DNA of 64,000 nucleotides from Streptomyces sp. GESEQ-4 (GTDB lineage: Bacteria > Actinomycetota > Actinomycetes > Streptomycetales > Streptomycetaceae): NCBI RefSeq assembly GCF_017948455.1, contig NZ_JAFFSU010000005.1, positions 62,001 through 126,000 of the forward strand, read 5' to 3'. Positions 1 to 7,493 of the stretch are shown here, in pieces. The position numbers and the translations under genes are program-made. The notes under the pieces are model-generated. The model had not been told where the DNA came from and made no database searches. It worked only from the letters and a program-made list of their open reading frames with translations. Positions within the stretch are counted from its first letter, which is position 1; every line of letters starts with the position of its first letter.

Positions 1-765
1 CTGCAGGGTGACCGCCGGATAGCCCAGCCGCTGCACGGACTTCGTCACGTCCGGCACGTCTGCGCTTGTCCTCGCGACCACGGTGAGCTGGTCGTAGCCG
101 ATGGTGGAGAGGTAGGTCTTCTCCGGTTCACCGGACCGCTGGGCCGCCCACTTGACCACGGTGGAGTCGGCGGCGTACGCGGCGTCCGGGTTGTCCAGCT
201 GCCAGGTCGGGTCGTAGACCCCGACGAGGCGGGCGTGGCCGCTGACTCCGGTCCCCTCGCCCTGCCGTACGAAGCGCGTGGTCTCGATGTCGATCTGCCG
301 GCCCACGAGCCTGCTCAGGTCCACGCCCTGGGACGCGGCCGGGGCCACGATCTCGCCCGGCTTCAGCGGGAAGAGGTCCTTGCGGACGGACTTGGTGACC
401 GGCGGCGAGAGGGCCGGACGGTGGGTCGTCGCGTACAGCAGGACGGTGTCGCCCGCCTTGGTCAGCACCCCGAACGACACCTGCGCCCGGTGCTGCACCG
501 ACTCGACGTGCGGCAGCTTCGCCAGCCGCGCGGCCGTACGGTCCGTCAACTGCGGTGTGTCCGGGCGGGAGTCGGGACGGTCGACGGTGATGCTGCGATT
601 GGCGCTGCTCTCCTTGACCCCCGAGTCGGTGACGCCCTGGGCGCTGTCGGCGATGCCCAGCGCGCCCAGACAGACGGCGGCGGCGACCGAGACCAGTGCG
701 ACGAGACCGATCAGACGGCGGCGCAGGGCGCGGACATTGGCCAGCGCCAGACTGAAGACGTTCAT
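1..765 (-). CDS. ABC transporter permease, FtsX/MacB type (3' end outside window)
   Basis: This is the N-terminal part of a membrane permease; the C-terminus runs off the left edge. It begins MNVFSLALANVRALRRR, a short cytoplasmic stretch, followed by one hydrophobic segment (about residues 18-42) and then a long extracytoplasmic domain, the plan of MacB/FtsX-like permeases. Its ATG lies in an ATGA overlap with the stop of the ATPase gene, so the two are translationally coupled. Such pairs export peptides or drugs or act on envelope lipoproteins; the substrate here is unknown. The core membrane segments lie outside the window, so the family call rests on the N-terminus and the partner ATPase. 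Confidence 0.8.
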   Translation of the reverse strand, partial: MNVFSLALANVRALRRRLIGLVALVSVAAAVCLGALGIADSAQGVTDSGVKESSANRSITVDRPDSRPDTPQLTDRTAARLAKLPHVESVQHRAQVSFGVLTKAGDTVLLYATTHRPALSPPVTKSVRKDLFPLKPGEIVAPAASQGVDLSRLVGRQIDIETTRFVRQGEGTGVSGHARLVGVYDPTWQLDNPDAAYAADSTVVKWAAQRSGEPEKTYLSTIGYDQLTVVARTSADVPDVTKSVQRLGYPAVTLQ

Positions 766-1502
766 CCGGCGTTCTCCGTCCGCGTGTTGGCCCTGGCCCG
801 CTCGCCCGCCGGCGTCCTGGCCGCTTCCTGCGTGAAGGCGCCGCTCTCCAGGCGGTGCACCACATCGGCGAAGTCCGACACCGCCGGGTTGTGCGTGACC
901 AGGAGCACCGCACGGCCCTCGTCGGCCAGTTCGCGGAAGAGCCCGAGCAGCACGTCCTCGCTCTCGGAGTCGAGGTTTCCGGTGGGCTCGTCGGCCAGCA
1001 CCGCGGGCGGATCGTTGATCAGCGCCCGCGCCAGCGCCACCCGCTGCTGTTCGCCTCCGGAGAGTTCGCCCGGCAGATGCTCGGCACGTTCCGCGAGCCC
1101 GACCCGCTCCAGCAACGTCAGCGCGCGTGCCTCGCCCTCGGCGCGGCGGCCGACGTACGGCAGGACGACATTGCGCAGTGCCGAGTGCTGCGGCAGCAGG
1201 TTGTACGACTGGAACACGAACCCGAGCCGGCTGCGGCGCAGATCCGCCAGCGCACCGTCGCCGAGCCCCGTGACGTCCGTGTCCGCCACGAACACCCGGC
1301 CGCTGTCCGGCGGGGTCAGCAGCCCGAGGATGTGCAGGAGCGTGGTCTTCCCGGAGCCCGAGTGCCCGACCAGGGCCGTGACCTCGCCTCCTGACACGGC
1401 GAGGTCGACTCCGCGCAGGACGTCGACCCTCCTTCCGCGCAGGGTGTAGGACTTGCCTACGCCCTCGGCCCGCAGCAGTGCGTTCACCGAACTCTCGCTC
1501 AC
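762..1502 (-). CDS. ABC transporter ATP-binding protein, MacB/LolD type
   Basis: A 246-residue cytoplasmic ATPase that would energise the adjacent permease. Visible motifs are Walker A GHSGSGKT, a Q-loop in VFQSYNLLP, the signature LSGGEQQR, Walker B AVLADEP and the switch histidine in VTHN. Length and motif spacing fit the MacB/LolD/FtsE subfamily. The GTG start at 1502 overlaps the stop of the upstream lipoprotein gene (GTGA), and its own stop overlaps the permease start, giving a tight three-gene operon. The open frame extends upstream of 1502, but that part reads as an out-of-frame shadow of the lipoprotein gene. Confidence 0.93.
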   Translation of the reverse strand: MSESSVNALLRAEGVGKSYTLRGRRVDVLRGVDLAVSGGEVTALVGHSGSGKTTLLHILGLLTPPDSGRVFVADTDVTGLGDGALADLRRSRLGFVFQSYNLLPQHSALRNVVLPYVGRRAEGEARALTLLERVGLAERAEHLPGELSGGEQQRVALARALINDPPAVLADEPTGNLDSESEDVLLGLFRELADEGRAVLLVTHNPAVSDFADVVHRLESGAFTQEAARTPAGERARANTRTENAG

Positions 1503-3205
1503 TTTCCGTTCCTTGTGGCCGGCAGCCGGCCAAGGGCGCCGTGCAGTTGTCGGTCCAGGGTCCACACGGCCCAGGTCGTCTTGAGATCGCAGGCCAGGTC
1601 CCCGCCGCCGACCTGGAACAGGTCGGGCAGCCCGGGACAGCCCCGGTACGGCGTGATGCCGCGTCCCAGGGCCTCGCGCAGCGGTGCGTCCAGTGCGCCG
1701 CCGGTCAGGGAGTAGGCCCGTACGACCAGGGCGTAGTGGTAGACGGAGGTGAACCGGCCCGGGTCGCGCGCCCACTGCTCCAGGCCGTCGGCGGTGATCC
1801 AGGAGGGAATGCCGTCGCGCCGTCCGCTGTCGGCGAGACCGACGGCGACCGTGGCCGCCGCGACGACCCGCTCCGGGGTGTCCGTGCTCCAGGTACCGAT
1901 CTCCGGTACGGCCGTGGAGACCCCGGCGTCGGCGCAGTTGAGGGTGGTGCGCTGCCACTGGGTGGCGTTCTGCTCGGTCACGGTGGCGGGCAGTACCCGC
2001 GGGTCGGCGCACAACTGCCGTGCCTGCTCGCCAGTGCCGCCGCCCGCGGTGACCTTCCGCAGGGCGGCCCGGCTCAGCCGTTCGCCGGCCGCCTGGCCGG
2101 CGTCGGCGGACTTCTCCTCGCGGTCGAGGGCCGCCAGCAGCCGGGAATCCTCCCGCGACCAGTCGGCCAGTGCCCGCAGGCGTTGTACGAAGAGGGAGGC
2201 GTCCGGGTTGCCGATGTAGGCGTCGGGGTCGCGTACCGTCCCGTCGTCGAGCCGTTCGCCGTCGAGCCGCTTGAGCACCGGCGTGAACACCGTTTTGGGC
2301 GAGCCGGCCGCCTTGAGTATGTGGACCAGTTCGTAGAGCTGCTCGTACGGAAGCGTCGCGGCACCGTCCCTGAGCACCGGCTCCCAGACCCGGCGGTCCA
2401 CGGCGGGCCGCTTGCCCGCGGCCTGTTGGATCAGCGTGTAGCTGTAGGTGTCGTCGAGCCGGGTCGCCCTGGCGTCCGGCGTGAGGTCGGCGAAGTCGTC
2501 CGTACGCGGCGCGGGGATCCCGGTGAGGCCGGCCGGGACGGGCTCCTTCAGCAGATACAGCGAACGGGCCAGGGCGCTGCTCTCGTCGAATGCCCGGGGC
2601 TTCTTCCCCGGCCTGTCCAGCGAGCGCAGCCAGGCGACGGTCGCGGACCGGTCCGCCGCCGGGAGGTCGTCCAGGCGCCCGAGCGCGTCGAGCACTTCGA
2701 GGGCCGCCCAGGTGGCACCGAGGTGTGCCGCCTCGCTGTCGTCGCCGAGGGCGGAGTCGACATACCAGCCGCCCTCGGCCCGGAGCTTGTGCACGGCCGC
2801 CGCGTCGCTCGCTCCCAGCGCGGCACCGGCACCGGCCCGCCGCAGCGGGATCAGCCAGTCGCGGCCCCAGAGCGGAGAGGTCTGAAGCGCTTGTCGGCGC
2901 AACGAGCCGACCTGCGCCGACGCCACACTCGTCTTCGGGTCGCCGCCCAGCTCGAACAGCGTCCGCAAGGCATAGGACTGCGCCTGCGGGCCGGCGGGCT
3001 GATTCCGCAGGAACGGGTGGTAGTAGTAGCCGTTCTGTTTGCTGACCAAAAGGTCGAATTGCCGGGCAGCGGCGGATTCACGCTGCCGGGAATCACCGGA
3101 AGAATCAGAGGTGGTTGTACATGAAGTGACGAGAGCGGCACATAGGACCGCCCCGGCCAACCGGGACGCTGGCTTTCCGCCGCGCGCCACCGAACCGAAT
3201 TTCAC
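1499..3205 (-). CDS. hypothetical secreted lipoprotein, ABC operon
   Basis: A protein of about 568 residues with an Arg/Lys-rich N-terminus, a hydrophobic stretch and a lipobox (LVTSC), so probably membrane-anchored outside the cell. The rest is rich in helices with no family I recognise; regularly spaced helix pairs suggest an alpha/alpha-solenoid or toroid, which is inference only. GTG at 3205 was chosen because a G-rich ribosome site lies just upstream; a TTG at 3232 is the alternative. It is the first gene of the ABC operon and overlaps the ATPase, so it may be an accessory or substrate-handling partner of the exporter. Confidence 0.75.
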   Translation of the reverse strand: MKFGSVARGGKPASRLAGAVLCAALVTSCTTTSDSSGDSRQRESAAARQFDLLVSKQNGYYYHPFLRNQPAGPQAQSYALRTLFELGGDPKTSVASAQVGSLRRQALQTSPLWGRDWLIPLRRAGAGAALGASDAAAVHKLRAEGGWYVDSALGDDSEAAHLGATWAALEVLDALGRLDDLPAADRSATVAWLRSLDRPGKKPRAFDESSALARSLYLLKEPVPAGLTGIPAPRTDDFADLTPDARATRLDDTYSYTLIQQAAGKRPAVDRRVWEPVLRDGAATLPYEQLYELVHILKAAGSPKTVFTPVLKRLDGERLDDGTVRDPDAYIGNPDASLFVQRLRALADWSREDSRLLAALDREEKSADAGQAAGERLSRAALRKVTAGGGTGEQARQLCADPRVLPATVTEQNATQWQRTTLNCADAGVSTAVPEIGTWSTDTPERVVAAATVAVGLADSGRRDGIPSWITADGLEQWARDPGRFTSVYHYALVVRAYSLTGGALDAPLREALGRGITPYRGCPGLPDLFQVGGGDLACDLKTTWAVWTLDRQLHGALGRLPATRNGK

Positions 3206-3267
3206 CGAACGCCCCCGTGCGTCGTCCCTCAAATGTCACCGAGCAGCCCTGCCGGCCGCAGCGAAAA

Positions 3268-3300
3268 GTGCCACACCGCCGGGCCCTGACGGTGTGACAC
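3268..3300 (-). terminator. intrinsic-type hairpin downstream of secreted protein gene
   Basis: An 11-bp stem with one mismatch (GTGcCACACCG / CGGTGTGaCAC) and an 11-nt loop lies 18 bases past the stop of the gene ending at 3318. It sits before the next operon start on the same strand. There is no clear U-tract, which is common in Streptomyces. Confidence 0.6.
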
Positions 3301-3317
3301 CCCTGCCTACGGGAAGA

Positions 3318-3815
3318 TCAGGCAGCGCCCGCGTAGGCGCACTTCTCGCTGACCTTGATCGCGCTGGTCACCTGCGCCGAGCCGCAGCTCTTGGTCGAGA
3401 CGTAGGTGGTGGTACCGCCCGGCTTCATCTGGCCGTAGGTGTCGGAGATGTTGGCGCTGGTGTTCCTCCAGCGCACCTCCCCCAGGGACCGGCTCTTCAT
3501 GGTGAGCGTGGCCTCGGGGTTCTTGGAGATGGTGATGGAGACGCTGAAGCCGTGAGCCGCCAACTCCGTGCGGTTCTGGATCCACTTGGCCTTGCGGGGG
3601 TTGGTTCCGGACATCTTGGTCGACGCCTTCCAGTCGCAGGCGGTGACGTAGAAGCCGCAGTGCCAGGCGTTGATCGTGACCTTGTTGCCGCCTGGGAGGC
3701 CGACCGAAGTGGAGGCCGAGGTGGCGTGGGCCGGCGTGGCCGTCAGCACCAGGGCACCGGCCGCGACCGCGGCGGCTGCCCCTGACATCAGGCGCATGCG
3801 TATGGACTTGTTCAT
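3318..3815 (-). CDS. small secreted protein of unknown function
   Basis: A 165-residue exported protein. It starts MNKSIRMRLM, continues with an alanine-rich hydrophobic core and ends its signal peptide at AHA (about residue 31). The mature part has four Cys (in AWHCGFYVTACDW, KSCGS and SEKCAY), consistent with two disulfides, and many Ser/Thr. ATG at 3815 is preceded by GGGGAG at good spacing; an upstream in-frame start would add residues before the signal peptide. No family is recognised. It is monocistronic, flanked by a terminator hairpin and about 230 bases of leader DNA. Confidence 0.75.
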   Translation of the reverse strand: MNKSIRMRLMSGAAAAVAAGALVLTATPAHATSASTSVGLPGGNKVTINAWHCGFYVTACDWKASTKMSGTNPRKAKWIQNRTELAAHGFSVSITISKNPEATLTMKSRSLGEVRWRNTSANISDTYGQMKPGGTTTYVSTKSCGSAQVTSAIKVSEKCAYAGAA

Positions 3816-3844
3816 TCGATTGTCTCCCCGTGAGATACCGGAAA

Positions 3845-3867
3845 GCGGTTCCGGGTCAGGAAACCGC
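3845..3867 (-). promoter_or_regulatory. dyad in the leader of the secreted protein gene
   Basis: GCGGTTCC and GGAAACCGC form an inverted repeat with one bulged base, about 30-50 bases upstream of the start at 3815. It could be an operator or a leader hairpin. The rest of the 3816-4045 interval shows no gene. Confidence 0.3.
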
Positions 3868-4045
3868 AAACGCCCCGGACCTGAATCTCAAGATCCGTTT
3901 GGCGCCCCCAATTGATACAGGAGGTCGTTTCAACGGCGCAATCCAGCCAGCGGTCCGCAGTGGGTGCGCCATGTCACACCGGGGAAATGGAACCCGCACT
4001 CGGGAAATTGCATCGCAGGAGCAAACCCCGCACCGCGACGGCCGG

Positions 4046-4429
4046 CTACCGCTCCGTGTCGTAAGCGTGCCGGGACTCTTCGACCTTCCCCAGGTTGTCC
4101 GACGCCCACTCCGCGAGGTGGGCGAAGAGTGGGGCGAGGCTGCTGCCGAGGTCGCTGATCTCGTACTCGACGCGGGGCGGGACCTCCGGGTGGTACGTGC
4201 GGACGACCAGACCGTCGCGCTCCAGTTGCCGCAGCCGCTGCGTCAGCACCTTCGGCGTGATCTTCGCGATCCGCCGCTCCAGCTCGACGAAGCGCTGCCG
4301 GCCGTAGGTGTGGAGGGCCCAGAGGATCGGTGTGGTCCAGCGGCTGAAGACGATGTCCACGACCGGGCTGATGGGGCAGGCGAGTTCGGGGTCGGAGGTC
4401 GACGTCCGGGTCTTCGCTTCGGCGGCCAT
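4046..4429 (-). CDS. HxlR-family winged-helix transcriptional regulator
   Basis: A 127-residue DNA-binding regulator. It has the HxlR/DUF24 signature: CPISPVVDIVFSRWTTPILW near the N-terminus with the conserved Cys and Trp, the recognition-helix stretch ITPKVLTQRLRQLERDGLV, and the wing PRVEYEISDLG. ATG at 4429 is preceded by GAGGG at 8 bases; a GTG two codons earlier is too close to that site. It is divergent from an NmrA-like oxidoreductase with a palindrome between them, the usual arrangement for an HxlR protein controlling its neighbour, often in response to quinones or aldehydes (family knowledge; the inducer is not shown here). Confidence 0.92.
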   Translation of the reverse strand: MAAEAKTRTSTSDPELACPISPVVDIVFSRWTTPILWALHTYGRQRFVELERRIAKITPKVLTQRLRQLERDGLVVRTYHPEVPPRVEYEISDLGSSLAPLFAHLAEWASDNLGKVEESRHAYDTER

Positions 4430-4461
4430 GGGCACATCCCTCTGAGGTAGTCACTTTCCTA

Positions 4462-4471
4462 TAGGTACCTA
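4462..4471. promoter_or_regulatory. palindromic operator candidate, HxlR/NmrA intergenic region
   Basis: TAGGTACCTA is a perfect 10-bp palindrome in an AT-rich patch between the divergent starts. HxlR-family sites often carry GTAC cores. The adjacent CTATAC can serve as a -10 element for the rightward gene. Confidence 0.5.
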
Positions 4472-4535
4472 CTATACCGACGGTGTTAGCGTCCTCCCGT
4501 TGGCGCAAATGCGCAGATCACAAAGGGAGTTGACC

Positions 4536-5384
4536 ATGATCGTGGTGACGGGGGCGACCGGCAATGTGGGGCGGTCGCTCGTACGGATTCTGGTGGGTGC
4601 CGGTGAGCCGGTGACCGCGACCTCGCGCTCCGTCGCGGAGGCGGAACTGCCGGAACGGGTGGTGCGGAAGGCCGCTGACCTCACCGACGCGGAGAGCATG
4701 CGGCCCGTGCTCGACGGCGCCGACGCGCTGTTCCTGCAGGACGGGGGTCCGAGCGCCCATCGGCTGGACCCCGCGCACCTCGTCGATGTCGCCAAGGCGG
4801 GCGGCGTACGGCGGATCGTGCTGCTGTCGTCCCAGGGGGTGGCGACCCGGCCCGGCTCCGCCTCGCACGGGGAGGTGGCCCGGTCCATCGAGGACGCCGT
4901 ACGGCAGTCGGGGCTGGAGTGGACCGTCCTGCGGCCCGGCGGCTTCGCCTCCAACACCTACGCCTGGGCCGAGTCGGTGCGGACGACGCGGACCGTCACC
5001 GCGCCGTTCGGCGATGTCGGGCTGCCCGTCGTCGACCCGGACGACATCGCGGCGGTCGCGGCCGTCGCGCTACGGGTGAGCGGTCAACATATCGGGCAGG
5101 TCTACGAGTTGACCGGGCCCGCTGTCGTCACGCCCAGGCAGCAGGCCGCGGCGATCGGGGCCGCGCTCGGCGAACCGGTGCGGTTCATCGAGCAGTCCCG
5201 TGCCGAGGCCCGCGCGCAGATGCTGCGGTTCATGCCCGAGCCCGTCGCCGACACGACCCTCGACATCCTCGGCGAGCCCAACCCGGCGGAGTTGCGGATC
5301 AGCCCGGACACCGAACTGTTCCTCGGGCGGGCGGCGGAGACGTACGCCGGGTGGGCGGAGCGCAACGCCGCCGCCTTCCGGTGA
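4536..5384 (+). CDS. NmrA-like/atypical SDR NAD(P)-binding oxidoreductase
   Basis: A 282-residue Rossmann-fold protein. The N-terminal MIVVTGATGNVGRSLVRIL holds the GxxGxxG dinucleotide-binding motif; ADLTD, FLQDG and RIVLLSSQGV follow the atypical SDR pattern, and WTVLRPGGFASNTYAW is the NmrA/azoreductase-like substrate region. It lacks a classical YxxxK pair, as is usual in this subgroup, so it may be a redox sensor or a quinone reductase. ATG at 4536 follows AAGGGAG. It is divergent from the HxlR regulator and probably controlled by it. Confidence 0.88.
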   Translation: MIVVTGATGNVGRSLVRILVGAGEPVTATSRSVAEAELPERVVRKAADLTDAESMRPVLDGADALFLQDGGPSAHRLDPAHLVDVAKAGGVRRIVLLSSQGVATRPGSASHGEVARSIEDAVRQSGLEWTVLRPGGFASNTYAWAESVRTTRTVTAPFGDVGLPVVDPDDIAAVAAVALRVSGQHIGQVYELTGPAVVTPRQQAAAIGAALGEPVRFIEQSRAEARAQMLRFMPEPVADTTLDILGEPNPAELRISPDTELFLGRAAETYAGWAERNAAAFR

Positions 5385-5394
5385 CCGCCCGCGC

Positions 5395-6051
5395 TCACGC
5401 GGGCCGTACCAGCCCCGCGTCATAGGCGAAGATCACCGCCTGCACCCGGTCCCGTGCCCCGATCTTCGCCAGCACCCGGCTCACATGGGACTTGACCGTG
5501 GACTCGGCGAGCGAGAAGCGTTCGGCGATCTCGGTGTTGCTCCAGCCGGTGGCCATCGCGGTGAGGACCTCGCGTTCGCGTTCGGTGAGGGCGGCGAGGC
5601 GGCGTTCCTGATCCGGGGTCCGGCCCGGCAGACGGTCGGTGAAGGCGTCGATGAGCTTGCGGGTCAGGCCGGGCGCGATGACGGCGTCCCCGACGGCCAC
5701 CGCCCGGATGCCGGCGATCAGTTCGTCCGGCAGGGCGTCCTTCAGCAGGAAGCCGCTGGCGCCGGCACGCAGCGCCGAGTACGCGTACTCGTCGAGGTCG
5801 AACGTGGTCAGGACGAGGACCCGCGAGCGGCCGCCGGACTGGACGATGCGGCGGGTGGCCTCGATGCCGTCCATGCCGGGCATCCGTACGTCCATCAGCA
5901 CGACGTCGGGGCGGAGTTCGGCGGCCATCCGGACCGCCTCGGCGCCGTGCGTGGCCTCGCCGACCACGCTCAGGTCGGGGTGCTGCTCCAGGAGCATGCT
6001 GAAGCCGAGCCGCTGCAGGGCCTGGTCGTCGACGATGAGGACGGTGGTCAT
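5395..6051 (-). CDS. NarL/LuxR-family response regulator
   Basis: A 218-residue two-component regulator. The receiver (1-120) shows the acidic pair VDDQ, the phosphoacceptor Asp in VVLMDVRMPGMDG, the conserved Thr in VLVLTTFD and the Lys in FLLKDA. The C-terminal LuxR helix-turn-helix is LTEREREVLTAMATGWSNTEIAERFSLAESTVKSHVSRVL in three overlapping stretches. Its ATG overlaps the kinase stop (ATGA), so the pair is translationally coupled. The target is not evident from the context. Confidence 0.95.
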   Translation of the reverse strand: MTTVLIVDDQALQRLGFSMLLEQHPDLSVVGEATHGAEAVRMAAELRPDVVLMDVRMPGMDGIEATRRIVQSGGRSRVLVLTTFDLDEYAYSALRAGASGFLLKDALPDELIAGIRAVAVGDAVIAPGLTRKLIDAFTDRLPGRTPDQERRLAALTEREREVLTAMATGWSNTEIAERFSLAESTVKSHVSRVLAKIGARDRVQAVIFAYDAGLVRPA

Positions 6052-7364
6052 AGGGGGCGCTTCTCCGTGGAGGTGGATGCCGGGGTGGTCGCGATCTCGA
6101 AGCGGGCGTGGACGGTCCAGCCGCCGCGGTCGTTGGACCCGGCGGTGACGCTGCCGCCGTACAGCGCGGCGCGTTCCCGCATGCCGACCAGGCCCCGGCC
6201 CTCGTCGCCCACGCGCGCGTGCAGCGACGGTCCGGTGTCCTCGACGGTGAGGTCCACGGCGGTGTCGTCGGCGGTGATCGTGACCTGGACGGTCGTGTCG
6301 GGCGCCGCGTGCTTGAGGGTGTTGGTGAGGGCCTCCTGGACGACGCGGTAGACGGCGAGCTGGAGGCTGGGCGGCAGGTCGGTGCGGTGGCCCTCGGTGT
6401 GCAGGGTGACGGCGGGGCCAGCGGCGCGAACGCGCTCCAGCAGCGGGGTGAGATCGCTGAAGCCCGGCTGGGGGGCGAGAGGGGTGCCTTCGGCGGTGGT
6501 CTTCTCGTCGTCGCCGATGACGGCGAGGAGGCGGCGCAGTTCGGCGAGGGCGCCCCGGCCGCTGTCGGCGATGATGCGCAGCGTCTCGGCGCCGCGCTGG
6601 GGTTTGGCTTCGGTCAGTCCGGCGGCGCCGTTCGCGAGGCCGACGATGACGGCGAGGGTGTGGCCGAGGATGTCGTGCATCTCGCGGGCGACGCGGGCGC
6701 GTTCGGCGGCGGCGGCGAGCCGGGCACGCTGGTCGCGCTCCACCTCCAGGCGCAGGGCGCGTTCGTGCAGGGCCCTGATGTACGCGTTCACCACCCGGCC
6801 GACCAGGCCCGCGGCGGCGACCGCCGCCACGAGGGCCGACTGGATGATCGCCACCACCGGAGCCTGCAGGCCGATGTCCCGGCCTTCGTCGCGCAGGACG
6901 GTGGCCACGGACGTCTGCGCGACGGCCACGCCCACACAGACCGCCAGCTGAACGGGCCGGCTGCTGCGGCCCACATTGAGCAGCGCCAGCACGCGCGCGG
7001 ACTCGGACCCGGTGTTGGCGTCCAGAGCGATGGCCACCGTGGAGCCGACGGAGGTGAGAGCGAACACCAGGATCGGCCGCTGCTGCCGCCACAGCAGCGG
7101 GATGCAGAGGGCGGCCATCAGGACCAGCAACGTCGGTACGCCTGGCCCGGCGCCGTCCCCCGCGTCCTGAAGCGCGGGAACACCGAACCACGCGCAGAAC
7201 AACGGACCCGCCCAGCGCCTGACCCAAGGACGATTCCGGTCGGCCTGCGCCACCCGCGTGAGCGCACGCATGACCGCGACGTCCGAGCGCCGCTCGGCCC
7301 CGCCCAGCAGAGTCTCGGGCGGGACGGAGGCCACCGGCTGCCCGGTGGCGGTCGGTCCTGTCAC
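6048..7364 (-). CDS. sensor histidine kinase, NarX/DesK-like
   Basis: A 438-residue membrane kinase and partner of the NarL-type regulator. The N-terminal half has four or five hydrophobic segments (about residues 50-190), followed by the HisKA_3 box with phosphoacceptor His in REMHDILGHTLAV. The HATPase domain has the N-box QEALTNTLKHA and G-boxes around DTGPS and GRGLVGMRERA. The GTG start at 7364 has a GAGAGGG site upstream; an internal Met at MRALTRVAQ is an alternative. There is no large extracytoplasmic sensor loop, so the signal may come from the membrane. Confidence 0.93.
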   Translation of the reverse strand: MTGPTATGQPVASVPPETLLGGAERRSDVAVMRALTRVAQADRNRPWVRRWAGPLFCAWFGVPALQDAGDGAGPGVPTLLVLMAALCIPLLWRQQRPILVFALTSVGSTVAIALDANTGSESARVLALLNVGRSSRPVQLAVCVGVAVAQTSVATVLRDEGRDIGLQAPVVAIIQSALVAAVAAAGLVGRVVNAYIRALHERALRLEVERDQRARLAAAAERARVAREMHDILGHTLAVIVGLANGAAGLTEAKPQRGAETLRIIADSGRGALAELRRLLAVIGDDEKTTAEGTPLAPQPGFSDLTPLLERVRAAGPAVTLHTEGHRTDLPPSLQLAVYRVVQEALTNTLKHAAPDTTVQVTITADDTAVDLTVEDTGPSLHARVGDEGRGLVGMRERAALYGGSVTAGSNDRGGWTVHARFEIATTPASTSTEKRPL

Positions 7365-7493
7365 GTCGCGTACGCCCTCTCGGTACAGGGGCCGCCCGCC
7401 GGTCCCCGGGGGGAGTGGGACCGGCGGGCGGGGCGGGTGGTCACGGCCGGGGCTCGGGGCCGTACGCCTGCTTCGGATCGTACGGCCGACCGG